Source of the DNA: Anaerolineaceae bacterium | GTDB taxonomy: Bacteria; Chloroflexota; Anaerolineae; Anaerolineales; Anaerolineaceae | DNA length: 6,863 nt | Direction: 5' to 3' | Assembly: GCA_028699715.1 (NCBI GenBank) | Contig: JAQVUC010000055.1 | Location: 1 to 6,863 of the forward strand | Part shown: piece after piece, positions 1-6,165 of the stretch | Position numbering within the stretch: position 1 is the first letter of the stretch | How the letters are laid out: each line of letters opens with the position of its first letter | Made by a program: the position numbers and the translations under genes | Notes under the pieces: model-generated | What the model was told of the DNA's origin: nothing | The model's input: only the letters and a program-made list of their open reading frames with translations | The model's database searches: none

Positions 1-1
1 C

Positions 2-370
2 GGTAATTTCTTTTTCAGGCATCCGGATTTGTTCGACGGGATGATCGCCTTGAGCGGCCTGTTCCAGCTGGAAATGTTCATTGGCGATTTTGTCAACGAA
101 GATGTGTACTTCAACTCTCCGCTGCTCTACCTGCCGGGGCTGACGGATGAATGGTATCTCAAACGCTATCGCGAAAGCGAGATCATCATCTGCGTTGGGC
201 AGGGCGCCTGGGAAGACGCCATGCTGGCAGATGCCAGAGCCATGGAGGCGTTTCTGGCAGAAAAACAAATCCCTGCCTGGGTGGATTATTGGGGATACGA
301 TGTCAATCATGACTGGCCCTGGTGGCGCAGGCAGCTGCCTTACTTTTTAGGAAAATTACTTGAAAAATAA
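2..370 (+). CDS. Esterase of the alpha/beta-hydrolase fold (COG4947-like), C-terminal part
   Basis: This is the 3' end of a gene that enters from the left edge; the frame is open from base 2 to the TAA at 368-370, giving about 122 residues. The visible part starts with NFFFRHPDLFDGMIALSG, the stretch that in this family follows the nucleophile elbow (G-x-S-x-G-x-Y), so the catalytic Ser lies just outside the window. Further on are NEDVYFNSPLLYLPGL, a strand ending in VGQGAWED where an acidic residue is expected, and near the C-terminus NHDWPWWRRQLPYF, whose HDW His is the likely catalytic His. Relatives are cytosolic putative esterases of about 230-250 residues with unknown natural substrate. 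A TTG at 29 could be read as a start, but the frame stays open and family-like upstream of it, so the gene is partial and not short. It converges on the next gene across a hairpin terminator. The family call is from motif memory; the substrate is unknown. Confidence 0.8.
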   Translation, partial: GNFFFRHPDLFDGMIALSGLFQLEMFIGDFVNEDVYFNSPLLYLPGLTDEWYLKRYRESEIIICVGQGAWEDAMLADARAMEAFLAEKQIPAWVDYWGYDVNHDWPWWRRQLPYFLGKLLEK

Positions 371-432
371 AGCTTACCTTCTTTTAATTCAGCGGGAAGA
401 ATAAAAGCCTCCCATTTCCAAATCCCAGGGTT

Positions 433-466
433 AAAAAATATAAGCGGTCTGTTTGACCGCTTATTT
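433..466 (-). terminator. Intrinsic terminator between convergent genes
   Basis: A perfect 10-bp inverted repeat, ATAAGCGGTC (440-449) and GACCGCTTAT (455-464), encloses the 5-nt loop TGTTT. Read on the minus strand it is followed by ATTTTTT (complement of 433-439), a good U-tract, so it should stop transcription of the FMN reductase gene ending at 485. On the plus strand it is followed only by TTTAGG, so it may stop the esterase transcript less well. It lies in the gap between two convergent stop codons, where a shared terminator is expected. Confidence 0.8.
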
Positions 467-484
467 AGGCTTGGGTGAAAAGGA

Positions 485-1033
485 TCAATAGCGTTCGATC
501 AGTTGCACAAAAGCATCAATGACCGACTGCAAAAAAGCAAGCGTGTCTTCATTGGTGATTTTGCCTTCTTCGTTGAGCAGTTTATGTGTCTGACTGATGT
601 ATGCTTCAGGCTGTTGAACCGTCGGCATATTCAGGAAGGTCAGTATTTGGCGCAAGTGATGATTGGCGCCAAAACCCGAGAGAAGGCCGGGAGACTGGCT
701 GACGATCAGCGCGGGTTTGGCCGACCATACGTTTTGACCATAAGGGCGTGAGCCCACATCCAAGGCGTTTTTCAACGCGGCGGGGATGGTACGGTTGTGC
801 TCAGGTGTCACAAAGAGCACCGCGTCAGCGGCCTTGATGTCCTCACGGAAGGAAGCGTAGACCTCTGGGCTGTCTGCCGTCTCATAATCCTGATTGTAAA
901 GGGGTAAGTGATCGATTTTGATAAATTCAGCATCATACCCTTCAGGAAGAAGACCGACCAAATTATCAGCAAGCCTTTGGCTCAACGAATTTGTGCGAAT
1001 GGATCCAACTACAACTGCAATTTTTTTGTTCAT
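485..1033 (-). CDS. NADPH-dependent FMN reductase / quinone or chromate reductase family
   Basis: A 182-residue flavodoxin-like protein of the NADPH-dependent FMN reductase family (PF03358; YieF/ChrR- and azoreductase-like), whose members are about 175-190 residues. They bind FMN and pass two electrons from NAD(P)H to quinones, azo dyes or metal oxyanions in the cytosol. Motifs: GSIRTNSLSQRLA at 10-22 (FMN phosphate loop), TPEHNRTIPAALKNALD at 76-92 (the flavin-contacting TPEYN-type motif, with His for the usual Tyr), SRP at 95-97, and SPGLLSGFGANHHLR at 114-128. The ATG at 1033 is supported by GAGGT (complement of 1039-1043) with a 5-nt spacer. It is transcribed alone: an AT-rich leader lies upstream and a hairpin terminator downstream. 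A role in redox or electrophile defence is inferred from the family; the physiological substrate cannot be read from sequence. Confidence 0.88.
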   Translation of the reverse strand: MNKKIAVVVGSIRTNSLSQRLADNLVGLLPEGYDAEFIKIDHLPLYNQDYETADSPEVYASFREDIKAADAVLFVTPEHNRTIPAALKNALDVGSRPYGQNVWSAKPALIVSQSPGLLSGFGANHHLRQILTFLNMPTVQQPEAYISQTHKLLNEEGKITNEDTLAFLQSVIDAFVQLIERY

Positions 1034-1069
1034 TAGTTACCTCGTTTGTATTTTATAATTTCTTGCTTA

Positions 1070-1095
1070 ACTATCGTATTTTTTACTCACTATCG
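1070..1095. repeat. Direct repeat ACTATCG in FMN reductase leader, possible operator
   Basis: The heptamer ACTATCG occurs at 1070-1076 and 1089-1095, a 19-bp period, in the AT-rich region 40-60 bp before the FMN reductase start. On the coding strand this is CGATAGT, 12 nt, CGATAGT. Two copies nearly two helical turns apart, ahead of a reductase gene, could form a repressor site, but no known operator consensus was recognised. No convincing -35/-10 pair was found nearby. The rest of 1034-1295 is AT-rich, with no coding potential seen on either strand apart from the terminator at 1244-1277. Confidence 0.25.
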
Positions 1096-1243
1096 CAAGG
1101 CTTCGTATAAGCTTAGTCGTCTATGTATAATCTTTCTAACCCCAAAAAAGCATTTTTGAGGAAAAAATTTGATAATTAAGAAGCTTTTGTAAAATCGGAA
1201 GAATTGAACAGGAAAGACTAAGATAAATCAACCAAAACAGACT

Positions 1244-1277
1244 TAAAAAATTCAGCCAACTAAGTAGCGGATTGGCT
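1244..1277 (-). terminator. Probable intrinsic terminator of the mevalonate operon
   Basis: On the minus strand, 18 nt after the thiolase-like stop, AGCCAA (complement of 1272-1277) pairs with TTGGCT (complement of 1254-1259) across a 12-nt loop. It is followed by GA and then TTTTTT (complement of 1245-1250). The stem is only 6 bp with a long loop, so it is weaker than the other two terminators in the window. Position and U-run both fit the end of the operon. Confidence 0.5.
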
Positions 1278-1295
1278 TTGTGGTTGTGATTCGAA

Positions 1296-2465
1296 TTAAA
1301 CCGTTAATATCTGCGTGGCGGCTGCTGAAGCGGTGGATGCCAGGGACTGGGTCATGCCGTAACGGGCATGGGCGATTTGGTTAGCCCCTGCTTCCCCTCG
1401 CAATTGCATCGCGGCTTCCACTACCTGGCAGACACCGGAAGCCCCTAGCGGGAAGCCCCGCGCCTTATGACCACCCATAGTCGCTACCGGTAGCGTGCCC
1501 TTATGTGTCAGTGAGCCATCGCTAGCGAGCTTCCAACCCTCCCCGCGGGCTGCAAAACCGGCTGCTTCCAAAGAAAGCAGGGCGTGCAAGGTGGTATTGT
1601 CAGAATACTCAAAAAAGTCCAGCTCAGACAAACCGATGCCCGCTTTGAGCAAAGCTTGCTGAACGGATACCGCGGCCGCTTCAAAAAAGAGTGGATCCGG
1701 GCGGTCATGCAGGGCGATACGGTCGGTGCTAAATGAGGAACTGATCAGCCGGACGACCGCGTGCTCAAGTTTCCTGGGGAGGTTCTCGCGTCTTGTCAGG
1801 ATCAGCGCTGCCGCGCCGTCTGCGTTGGGGGCAACATCATAAAGACCGAATGCGCCCGTCTCAGGAATGGAAGCATTGTAGCTTTTCTGATTGATTGCCC
1901 GGCGTAACATGGCTTTGGGGTTGTTGACCGCGTTATTGTGAGCAATCATTGGAAAATTTGCCAGCGCTTCCCGCGGAAATTGGTAGTCATACAGGTAGCG
2001 TTGGAAAAGTAAAGCAGCCTGCCCAACAGTAGTTAAGCCCTCAGAAGCTTCAAAGTCCGCGTCCAGACCGGTGGAAAGCAGCCTGTTTTCCAGACCTGTA
2101 CCGACGATGTCTGTCAACTTTTCAACGCCAATCACCGCTGCAGTATCCACCATGCCAGAGCGTATGGCGTTGTAGGCCAGGTAGATAGCAGCCCCGCCGG
2201 ATGCTTCAGCCGCTTCAGTGGTGTACCCTTCGGCCTGATTTGCCAGGCCGCTGTACTCAGCGATCAAGGCCCCCAAATTGGCCTGATGCGAAGCGTTGGC
2301 AGCCAGCATATTACCGACGAACAGTGCCTGCGGTTGCAGCCCTTTGGCATCTTCCCGCGCTTCACTTAGAGCGCTTATAGCCAGATTGCGCAGGGAAACG
2401 TCCCAAAGTTCGCCAATTTGGGTTTGGCCTATGCCGACAATGAAAACTTCGTTGGTACGCTGCAT
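1296..2465 (-). CDS. Thiolase-fold protein lacking the thiolase catalytic residues
   Basis: A 389-residue protein of the archaeal-type thiolase family (SCP2/acetoacetyl-CoA thiolase-like, COG0183), of normal family length. Fold markers are clear: VGIGQTQIGE (10-19), LFVGNMLA (48-55), EASGGAAIYLAYNAIRSG (87-104), GVEKLTD (113-119), a DADGAAA-like block (PNADGAAALIL, 213-223), HDRPDPLFFEAA (253-264), ATMGGHKARG (328-337), QLRGEAG (354-360). Family members have EAACxSGG; here the nucleophilic Cys is Glu87 (GAA at 2207-2205). The HDAF-type motif reads YSDN, with Ser288 for His. The GHPxGATG motif reads GFPLGASG, with Phe338 for the catalytic His. The C-terminal NxGGxGATVVVHIL segment reads SLASTASAAATQIL (374-387). 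Claisen condensation or thiolysis is therefore unlikely. It is the last operon gene, one base after the synthase stop and without a clear Shine-Dalgarno, so it is probably translated by coupling. A scaffold or pseudoenzyme role, or a different lyase chemistry as in Ltp2-type aldolases, is inference. The family call is strong; the function is open. Confidence 0.85.
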   Translation of the reverse strand: MQRTNEVFIVGIGQTQIGELWDVSLRNLAISALSEAREDAKGLQPQALFVGNMLAANASHQANLGALIAEYSGLANQAEGYTTEAAEASGGAAIYLAYNAIRSGMVDTAAVIGVEKLTDIVGTGLENRLLSTGLDADFEASEGLTTVGQAALLFQRYLYDYQFPREALANFPMIAHNNAVNNPKAMLRRAINQKSYNASIPETGAFGLYDVAPNADGAAALILTRRENLPRKLEHAVVRLISSSFSTDRIALHDRPDPLFFEAAAVSVQQALLKAGIGLSELDFFEYSDNTTLHALLSLEAAGFAARGEGWKLASDGSLTHKGTLPVATMGGHKARGFPLGASGVCQVVEAAMQLRGEAGANQIAHARYGMTQSLASTASAAATQILTV

Positions 2466-2466
2466 T

Positions 2467-3555
2467 TTATCGGGTCACTATCTCGCCGCGATAGCGTAAA
2501 TAGGTTGCATAGTCAATTTCGGTACGGCGGGCGATGTAATCTTGCGTTGAAAGAGCTTTGCCGCGTCTTTGGGCAAGCTCACGCCGGACTTTGATGACAA
2601 AGGAATCAGAACCCGCGCCAGACCCATAAGAAGTCATCAGGATCAGATCTCCCGCTTTGGCGACGTCCAGAATGGCGGTCAGTCCAATCATGGCCGCGCC
2701 TGAGTAAGTGTTGCCAATAATCGGTGAGAGCAATCCAGGTGCGATCTGTTCGGGCGTGAAACCCAGCATCTTGCCCATTCGTTGGGGGAATTTCGTGTTG
2801 GGTTGATGGAAAACAGCGTAAGCGAAATCCGCCGGTTTGAGCCCGGTTTCAGCCAGAATCGTGCGGGCGGATTGACCGACATGTTCAAAGTAGGCCGGCT
2901 CTCCGGTAAAACGCTGTCCATGCTCAGGGTAAACCTGATTTTCCCGGCGCCAAAAATCGGGTGTGTCAGAGACAAAACTATAAGCTGCCTCAATACTGGC
3001 GAACGATCCCTTTTGAGGACCAATAATGTAAGCAGCGCCCCCGCTGGCGGCAGTGTATTCCAACGCGTCGCCGGGTTTGCCCTGGGCTGTATCCATCCCA
3101 ATCGCCAGGGCATAGTTGCCCATCCCTGAACCAACCAGGCCAATTGCGGCAACCATTGCTTCTGTGCCCGCCTTGCAGGCAAACTCCCAATCACCAGCCT
3201 GAATGTCGTTGGAAGCGCCAATTGCTTCGGCAACAACAGTGCCGCTGGGTTTGACGGCATAAGGGTGCGATTCGGAGCCCACCCATACCGCGCGTAAATC
3301 CTGCATGCTGATCTCTGAGCGCTTGAGCGCGTTTCGGGCGGCTTCGATGGACATGGTGATCACATCTTCATCCAACCCAGCCACGGCCTTTTCCTTTACC
3401 GGGAAACCTCCCGTGCTGCCCCAAACGCGGCCGATCTCTTTGGCCGGCAGGCGGTAGCGGGGGACGTAAGCCCCGTAGCCCACAATGCCGACTTTGATTT
3501 TCGGCAGAAGCAGTTTTCGTTTTTCGGGTTGGGAAACATGTTGATGTTCGCTCAT
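2467..3555 (-). CDS. Hydroxymethylglutaryl-CoA synthase, archaeal type
   Basis: It condenses acetyl-CoA with acetoacetyl-CoA to HMG-CoA, the second step of the mevalonate pathway, in the cytosol. The 362-residue product matches archaeal HMG-CoA synthases (about 350 residues) along nearly its whole length: [14 protein letters not shown] (22-35), GLDEDV (60-65), [11 protein letters not shown] (93-103), [11 protein letters not shown] (124-134), [16 protein letters not shown] (155-170), DTPDFWRRE (197-205), [12 protein letters not shown] (215-226), FHQPNTKFP (249-257), GNTYSGA (281-287), GSGAGSD (311-317). Catalytic residues are present: Glu95, Cys127, His250. Residues 1-18 are a polar, Lys-rich N-terminal extension. 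An upstream in-frame GTG at 3573 would add six residues. The ATG at 3555 is preferred: it overlaps the reductase stop as ATGA and has GGAAG six bases upstream. The thiolase-like gene follows after 1 nt. No DUF35 domain is fused. The archaeal-like sequence in a bacterial context suggests ancient transfer. Confidence 0.93.
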   Translation of the reverse strand: MSEHQHVSQPEKRKLLLPKIKVGIVGYGAYVPRYRLPAKEIGRVWGSTGGFPVKEKAVAGLDEDVITMSIEAARNALKRSEISMQDLRAVWVGSESHPYAVKPSGTVVAEAIGASNDIQAGDWEFACKAGTEAMVAAIGLVGSGMGNYALAIGMDTAQGKPGDALEYTAASGGAAYIIGPQKGSFASIEAAYSFVSDTPDFWRRENQVYPEHGQRFTGEPAYFEHVGQSARTILAETGLKPADFAYAVFHQPNTKFPQRMGKMLGFTPEQIAPGLLSPIIGNTYSGAAMIGLTAILDVAKAGDLILMTSYGSGAGSDSFVIKVRRELAQRRGKALSTQDYIARRTEIDYATYLRYRGEIVTR

Positions 3556-3566
3556 TTTATACTTCC
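3552..3566 (-). promoter_or_regulatory. ATGA stop-start overlap with Shine-Dalgarno for HMG-CoA synthase
   Basis: On the minus strand the reductase stop TGA (3554-3552) overlaps the synthase ATG (3555-3553) as ATGA. GGAAG (complement of 3562-3566) lies six bases upstream of that ATG. The overlap decides the synthase start in favour of 3555 over the in-frame GTG at 3573, and implies coupled, near-equimolar translation. Confidence 0.75.
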
Positions 3567-4835
3567 ATTCCACTGCCCCAAAATTTCCAGGGCACGTGCT
3601 ACATTAATGTTCTTTTCGGCAGCTAACTGGGCTGCCAGGGCATCCAACTGTTCGGGTTTAGCACCGGCAGATAAGGCGATCTGGCGGGCATGCAAGTTCA
3701 TATGTCCGCGTTGGATGCCCTCTGTGGCAAGCGCGCGTAGAGCAGCCAGGTTTTGCGCCAGACCAACGGAGGCGATGATGCCACCCAATTCAGCGCTTGA
3801 TTTTACGCCCATCAGTTTTAAGTTGGTTTTGGCGCTTGGGTGCGTCTGGGTGGCGCCGCCAACGATGCCCAAAGCCATTGGCAGTTCAATGAAGCCCAAC
3901 AAATCACCATTTGATTCTTTGGACCAGGTACTCAGACTGCGGTAGAGCCCGGAGCGGGCGGCGTAAGCATGAGCGCCGGCTTCGACAGCGCGCCAGTCAT
4001 TGGCGGTCGCCAGAACAACAGCGTCGATCCCGTTCATAATGCCCTTGTTGTGCGTTGCCGCGCGGTAGGGGTCCGCCTCCGCGAAAGCCCAGGCTTCAAG
4101 GATCCCATCCCGCACCTGTTCTCCGCTGTACTCGCCAAAAGCCAGATCCTGGCAGGTAAAACGGGCACGCGCCCAGGCCAGCCGCCTGTCAGCCAGGTTG
4201 GAAAGGATGCGCAAATGCACCCGTCCACCAACCAGTTCTTCAACAGGAGCAGCTAAAAACTCGAGCATCGAGTTGATCAGATTGGCACCCATGGCGTCTC
4301 TCACGTCAACACAGAGGTGGATGACCAAGAAGGAGCCGATTGGCGTCTCTTCCAACACGTGCACCTGCAGGTCGCGCGGACCACCGCCGTATTTGATCAG
4401 GCTGGGGTGGAAATCGCTGGCAGCCTGGAGCAACTCAGTTTTATGAGTCAGCACTGTTTCCGCCGCCTTACGGGGGTCTTCCAAATCCAAGACCTGGAGT
4501 TGACCGATCATTTCCTGGGAGCTCATGCCGGCCTCAAAGCCGCCGCCGTTCCGAGCCAATTTGGCCATAAACGAGACGCTGGCAACAACGGAAGGCTCTT
4601 CTATGACCATGGGGATCAAAACTTCACGTCCGTTGATCACAAAATTTTGGGCAATGCCCAACGGGAGGCTGTAAAGACCGACCACATTTTCGATCATGTG
4701 GTCTGCCATTTCAAGGCTTAAACCACCCTCAGCCTGGTAAGCGGCTACTTCCTCAGCGGAAAGGCCAGTCTTTTGAGCAAGCGTTTCGAGCCGCTCAGGG
4801 ATGCTCTGTTGATAAAATTTCTTTGTCATAGGCAT
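3552..4835 (-). CDS. mvaA: Hydroxymethylglutaryl-CoA reductase, class II
   Basis: It reduces HMG-CoA to mevalonate and CoA with two NAD(P)H, the committed step of mevalonate-dependent isoprenoid synthesis. Its 427 residues equal the usual class II (Pseudomonas mevalonii / Staphylococcus type) length. Motifs: [17 protein letters not shown] (49-65), [10 protein letters not shown] (79-88) with catalytic Glu80, DVRDAMGAN (177-185) of the dinucleotide site, [11 protein letters not shown] (262-272) with Lys264, [17 protein letters not shown] (276-292) with Asp280, GGATQTHP (326-333), and [11 protein letters not shown] (377-387) with His382 on the mobile C-terminal flap. The class was first named degradative, but sitting directly upstream of HMG-CoA synthase points to a biosynthetic role. 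NADH versus NADPH preference cannot be read reliably. The start is the ATG at 4835; an ATG two codons later (4829) is an alternative. Neither has a Shine-Dalgarno, and a consensus -10 box lies 5 nt upstream, so the mRNA may be leaderless. It is the first gene of the operon. Confidence 0.95.
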   Translation of the reverse strand: MPMTKKFYQQSIPERLETLAQKTGLSAEEVAAYQAEGGLSLEMADHMIENVVGLYSLPLGIAQNFVINGREVLIPMVIEEPSVVASVSFMAKLARNGGGFEAGMSSQEMIGQLQVLDLEDPRKAAETVLTHKTELLQAASDFHPSLIKYGGGPRDLQVHVLEETPIGSFLVIHLCVDVRDAMGANLINSMLEFLAAPVEELVGGRVHLRILSNLADRRLAWARARFTCQDLAFGEYSGEQVRDGILEAWAFAEADPYRAATHNKGIMNGIDAVVLATANDWRAVEAGAHAYAARSGLYRSLSTWSKESNGDLLGFIELPMALGIVGGATQTHPSAKTNLKLMGVKSSAELGGIIASVGLAQNLAALRALATEGIQRGHMNLHARQIALSAGAKPEQLDALAAQLAAEKNINVARALEILGQWNGSIK

Positions 4836-4840
4836 ATCTA

Positions 4841-4870
4841 ATTATAGTCAAGCCTAGTTATAGCAAGCAA
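4841..4870 (-). promoter_or_regulatory. Candidate promoter of the mevalonate operon, possibly leaderless
   Basis: A perfect TATAAT lies at 4846-4841 on the minus strand. A weak -35, TTGCTT (4870-4865, three of six matches), sits 18 bp further upstream. A start 6-7 nt after the -10 box would fall at about 4835-4834, on the first bases of the HMG-CoA reductase ATG. No Shine-Dalgarno precedes either ATG. A leaderless transcript fits, but promoter calls by eye in AT-rich gaps are uncertain. Confidence 0.5.
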
Positions 4871-4955
4871 GCTCTCTAAAAAACTATCAAACCTGATGCA
4901 TTTTTAGGTTTTGTCTATATATAAGGTTAATTCAGCTGTAAAAAAAGCTTTTGGA

Positions 4956-4975
4956 TATACTATTCTGTTGGAAGG
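4956..4975 (+). promoter_or_regulatory. Candidate -10 box and Shine-Dalgarno of thioredoxin reductase gene
   Basis: TATACT (4956-4961) is a good -10 box with no clear -35; a perfect 10-bp palindrome AAAAGCTTTT (4943-4952) lies in the spacer region. The predicted transcript would start near 4968. GGAAGG (4970-4975) is the only Shine-Dalgarno nearby. It is 14 nt from the ATG at 4990, too far for best use, but 7 nt from another ATG at 4983. Confidence 0.4.
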
Positions 4976-4982
4976 TTGAGTG

Positions 4983-5006
4983 ATGGCATATGACAGAAAA
5001 TACTGA
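4983..5006 (+). CDS. Possible 7-codon mini-ORF overlapping the thioredoxin reductase start
   Basis: ATG at 4983 opens a frame encoding MAYDRKY and ends at TGA 5004-5006, spanning the ATG at 4990 in another frame. GGAAGG (4970-4975) is ideally spaced (7 nt) for this ATG and poorly spaced (14 nt) for 4990. It could engage ribosomes and lower or tune initiation at the main start. It may equally be chance, since such a short frame carries no coding signal of its own. Confidence 0.2.
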   Translation: MAYDRKY

Positions 5007-5952
5007 AGAAATTTATGATGTAATTATTATCGGCGGCGGTCCAGCTGGGGCGACGGCGGCAATTTATGCGGCCCGGTCCAATTTAAAAGTCGGCGTTTTA
5101 GACAAAGGATTGACTACCGGCGCTCTAGGCACCACCAGCAAAATAGCCAATTATCCCGGCTATGATGGTGAGATTGTCGGAGCGGAACTGCTGCAAATTA
5201 TGCGCAAGCAGGCAGTTGGTTTTGGCGCTGAGTTCATTAACGACAAAGCCATCGGTACTGACCTGAGCAGCAACATAAGAATGGTGTTTGGCAATTTAGG
5301 CGTTTATTCCGCCCGCTCCATCATCGTGGCTACCGGTTCTTTGGGTCGCAGTAACCTGATCAAGGGTGAAACGGAACTACTGGGACGTGGCGTTTCTTAT
5401 TGTGCTGTTTGTGACGCAGCTTTCTTTAAAGGCAGGGATGTTGCGGTGATCGGGAAAAGTGATGAAGCGGTTGAAGAAGCGCTTTATTTGGCTCGATTTG
5501 CCAGAACATTACACTTTTTTGCTCCAACTAGACAAATCAATGCTGGTGAAGAGGAGCTGAAAGAACTGCAGGAGACCGAAAACGTGGTCATGCATACAGG
5601 CAGTGTAGTCAAGGAAATTTTCGGCCAGGATAAAGTTGAAGGTGTGAGTTATTTGGACCGTGAGAATGGAAACGGCGATCAAAGTGTCGCAGTTGAAGGT
5701 GTCTTTGTCTATTTGCAGGGTGCCAAACCGATCACCGATTTCCTGCAAGGTCAGCTGCAAGTCCGGGATGAAGGTTGTATCAAAGTAGATCGGGAGAATC
5801 AGACCAGCATCCCCGGCGTTTATGCGGTTGGGGACGTCACTTGTACTTATGTGAAACAGGCCATCATCGCTGCTGGCGATGGCGCTATCGCTGCGGTCGC
5901 CGCAGAAAAATGGCTGCGCGGAAAGAGCAAAGCCACAGCAGACTGGGGATAA
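4990..5952 (+). CDS. Thioredoxin reductase-like flavoprotein with atypical NADPH site
   Basis: A 320-residue low-molecular-weight thioredoxin reductase family protein, of normal length. Its expected role is to pass electrons through FAD and a redox-active disulfide to thioredoxin or a similar partner in the cytosol. Domains: FAD part 1 with IIGGGPAGATAAIYAAR (13-29); the central pyridine-nucleotide domain with the active-site pair Cys138-Ala-Val-Cys141-Asp142; FAD part 2 with GVYAVGDVT (276-284) and KQAIIAAGDGAIAA (289-302). The nucleotide loop, usually GGGxSAxEEA, reads GKSDEAVEEA (155-164). The HRRxxxR motif that holds the 2'-phosphate of NADPH is absent; that position reads HFFAPTRQI (175-183). 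The donor may therefore be NADH, a ferredoxin or a flavin route, as in enzymes of clostridial FFTR or Thermoplasma type; this is inference. The ATG at 4990 is the only suitable start, since an in-frame stop lies at 4981. It is divergent from the mevalonate operon and followed by a strong terminator, so it is monocistronic. No thioredoxin gene is in the window. Confidence 0.9.
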   Translation: MTENTEEIYDVIIIGGGPAGATAAIYAARSNLKVGVLDKGLTTGALGTTSKIANYPGYDGEIVGAELLQIMRKQAVGFGAEFINDKAIGTDLSSNIRMVFGNLGVYSARSIIVATGSLGRSNLIKGETELLGRGVSYCAVCDAAFFKGRDVAVIGKSDEAVEEALYLARFARTLHFFAPTRQINAGEEELKELQETENVVMHTGSVVKEIFGQDKVEGVSYLDRENGNGDQSVAVEGVFVYLQGAKPITDFLQGQLQVRDEGCIKVDRENQTSIPGVYAVGDVTCTYVKQAIIAAGDGAIAAVAAEKWLRGKSKATADWG

Positions 5953-5995
5953 GCCAAACCTGTTCGCTTTTTTGTTAGTTAAATTTTAGTAGCTT

Positions 5996-6020
5996 AAACC
6001 CTCTTCGCAGAGGGTTTTTT
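5996..6020 (+). terminator. Strong intrinsic terminator after thioredoxin reductase gene
   Basis: AAACCCTCT (5996-6004) pairs perfectly with AGAGGGTTT (6009-6017) around a TCGC loop, and the T-run continues to 6020. The GC-rich core, small loop and run of six T make this a textbook terminator, 43 nt after the stop at 5952. The A-rich left arm also gives a T-tract on the other strand, so it could work in both directions. Confidence 0.9.
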
Positions 6021-6088
6021 AAAGCCCTGTTCCTCAAAATCAAAAGCGAGAGATTACGGGGATTAGACCACCTGTGTAAAAAAACGGT

Positions 6089-6116
6089 TTGGCATTGTAA
6101 TTGGTGGGTTCATAAT
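6089..6116 (+). promoter_or_regulatory. Candidate sigma-70-type promoter of the methyltransferase gene
   Basis: TTGGCA (6089-6094) and CATAAT (6111-6116) each match the consensus at five of six positions and are 16 bp apart. The start would be near 6123, giving a leader of about 43 nt that contains the palindrome at 6130-6144. No Shine-Dalgarno is visible before the ATG at 6166, which weakens this reading relative to the leaderless alternative at 6154-6159. Confidence 0.45.
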
Positions 6117-6129
6117 TGTGGACGAGTAC

Positions 6130-6144
6130 TCAGGCAAAGCCTGA
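6130..6144. repeat. Short palindrome TCAGGC-AAA-GCCTGA before methyltransferase
   Basis: A perfect 6-bp inverted repeat with a 3-nt centre lies 21 nt upstream of the methyltransferase ATG. It could be a dimeric regulator site or a small leader hairpin. It has no T-run after it, so it is not a terminator. No regulator consensus was recognised. Confidence 0.35.
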
Positions 6145-6153
6145 ATAAGCGTG

Positions 6154-6159
6154 TAAAAT
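6154..6159 (+). promoter_or_regulatory. Alternative -10 box implying a leaderless methyltransferase mRNA
   Basis: TAAAAT lies 6 nt before the ATG at 6166, so a transcript from it would start on or next to the ATG. There is no good -35 element at the usual distance. The placement mirrors the TATAAT before the HMG-CoA reductase start. Confidence 0.3.
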
Positions 6160-6165
6160 AGTGCC

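Noticed and set aside
29..370. A complete 113-residue gene starting at TTG 29
   Set aside because: The frame is open to the window edge with family-like sequence before the TTG, so this is the tail of a longer esterase.
1141..1200. Short plus-strand frame after GAGGAAAAAATTTG in the gap before the thiolase-like gene
   Set aside because: It stops after a few codons (TTG ATA ATT AAG AAG CTT TTG TAA), and the region is simply A/T-rich.
3553..3573. GTG at 3573 as the HMG-CoA synthase start
   Set aside because: It adds six non-conserved residues inside the reductase coding end; the ATG at 3555 has the ATGA overlap and a well-placed GGAAG.
4317..4721. 134-codon plus-strand frame inside HMG-CoA reductase
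   Set aside because: It lies wholly opposite conserved reductase motifs and its product is not recognisable; other long frames opposite the operon, such as 3529-3945 and 2782-3129, were rejected for the same reason.
4846..4851. TTGACT as a -35 box for the mevalonate operon
   Set aside because: A -10 box 16-18 bp downstream would fall within the reductase coding sequence; the TATAAT overlapping its first base explains the start better.
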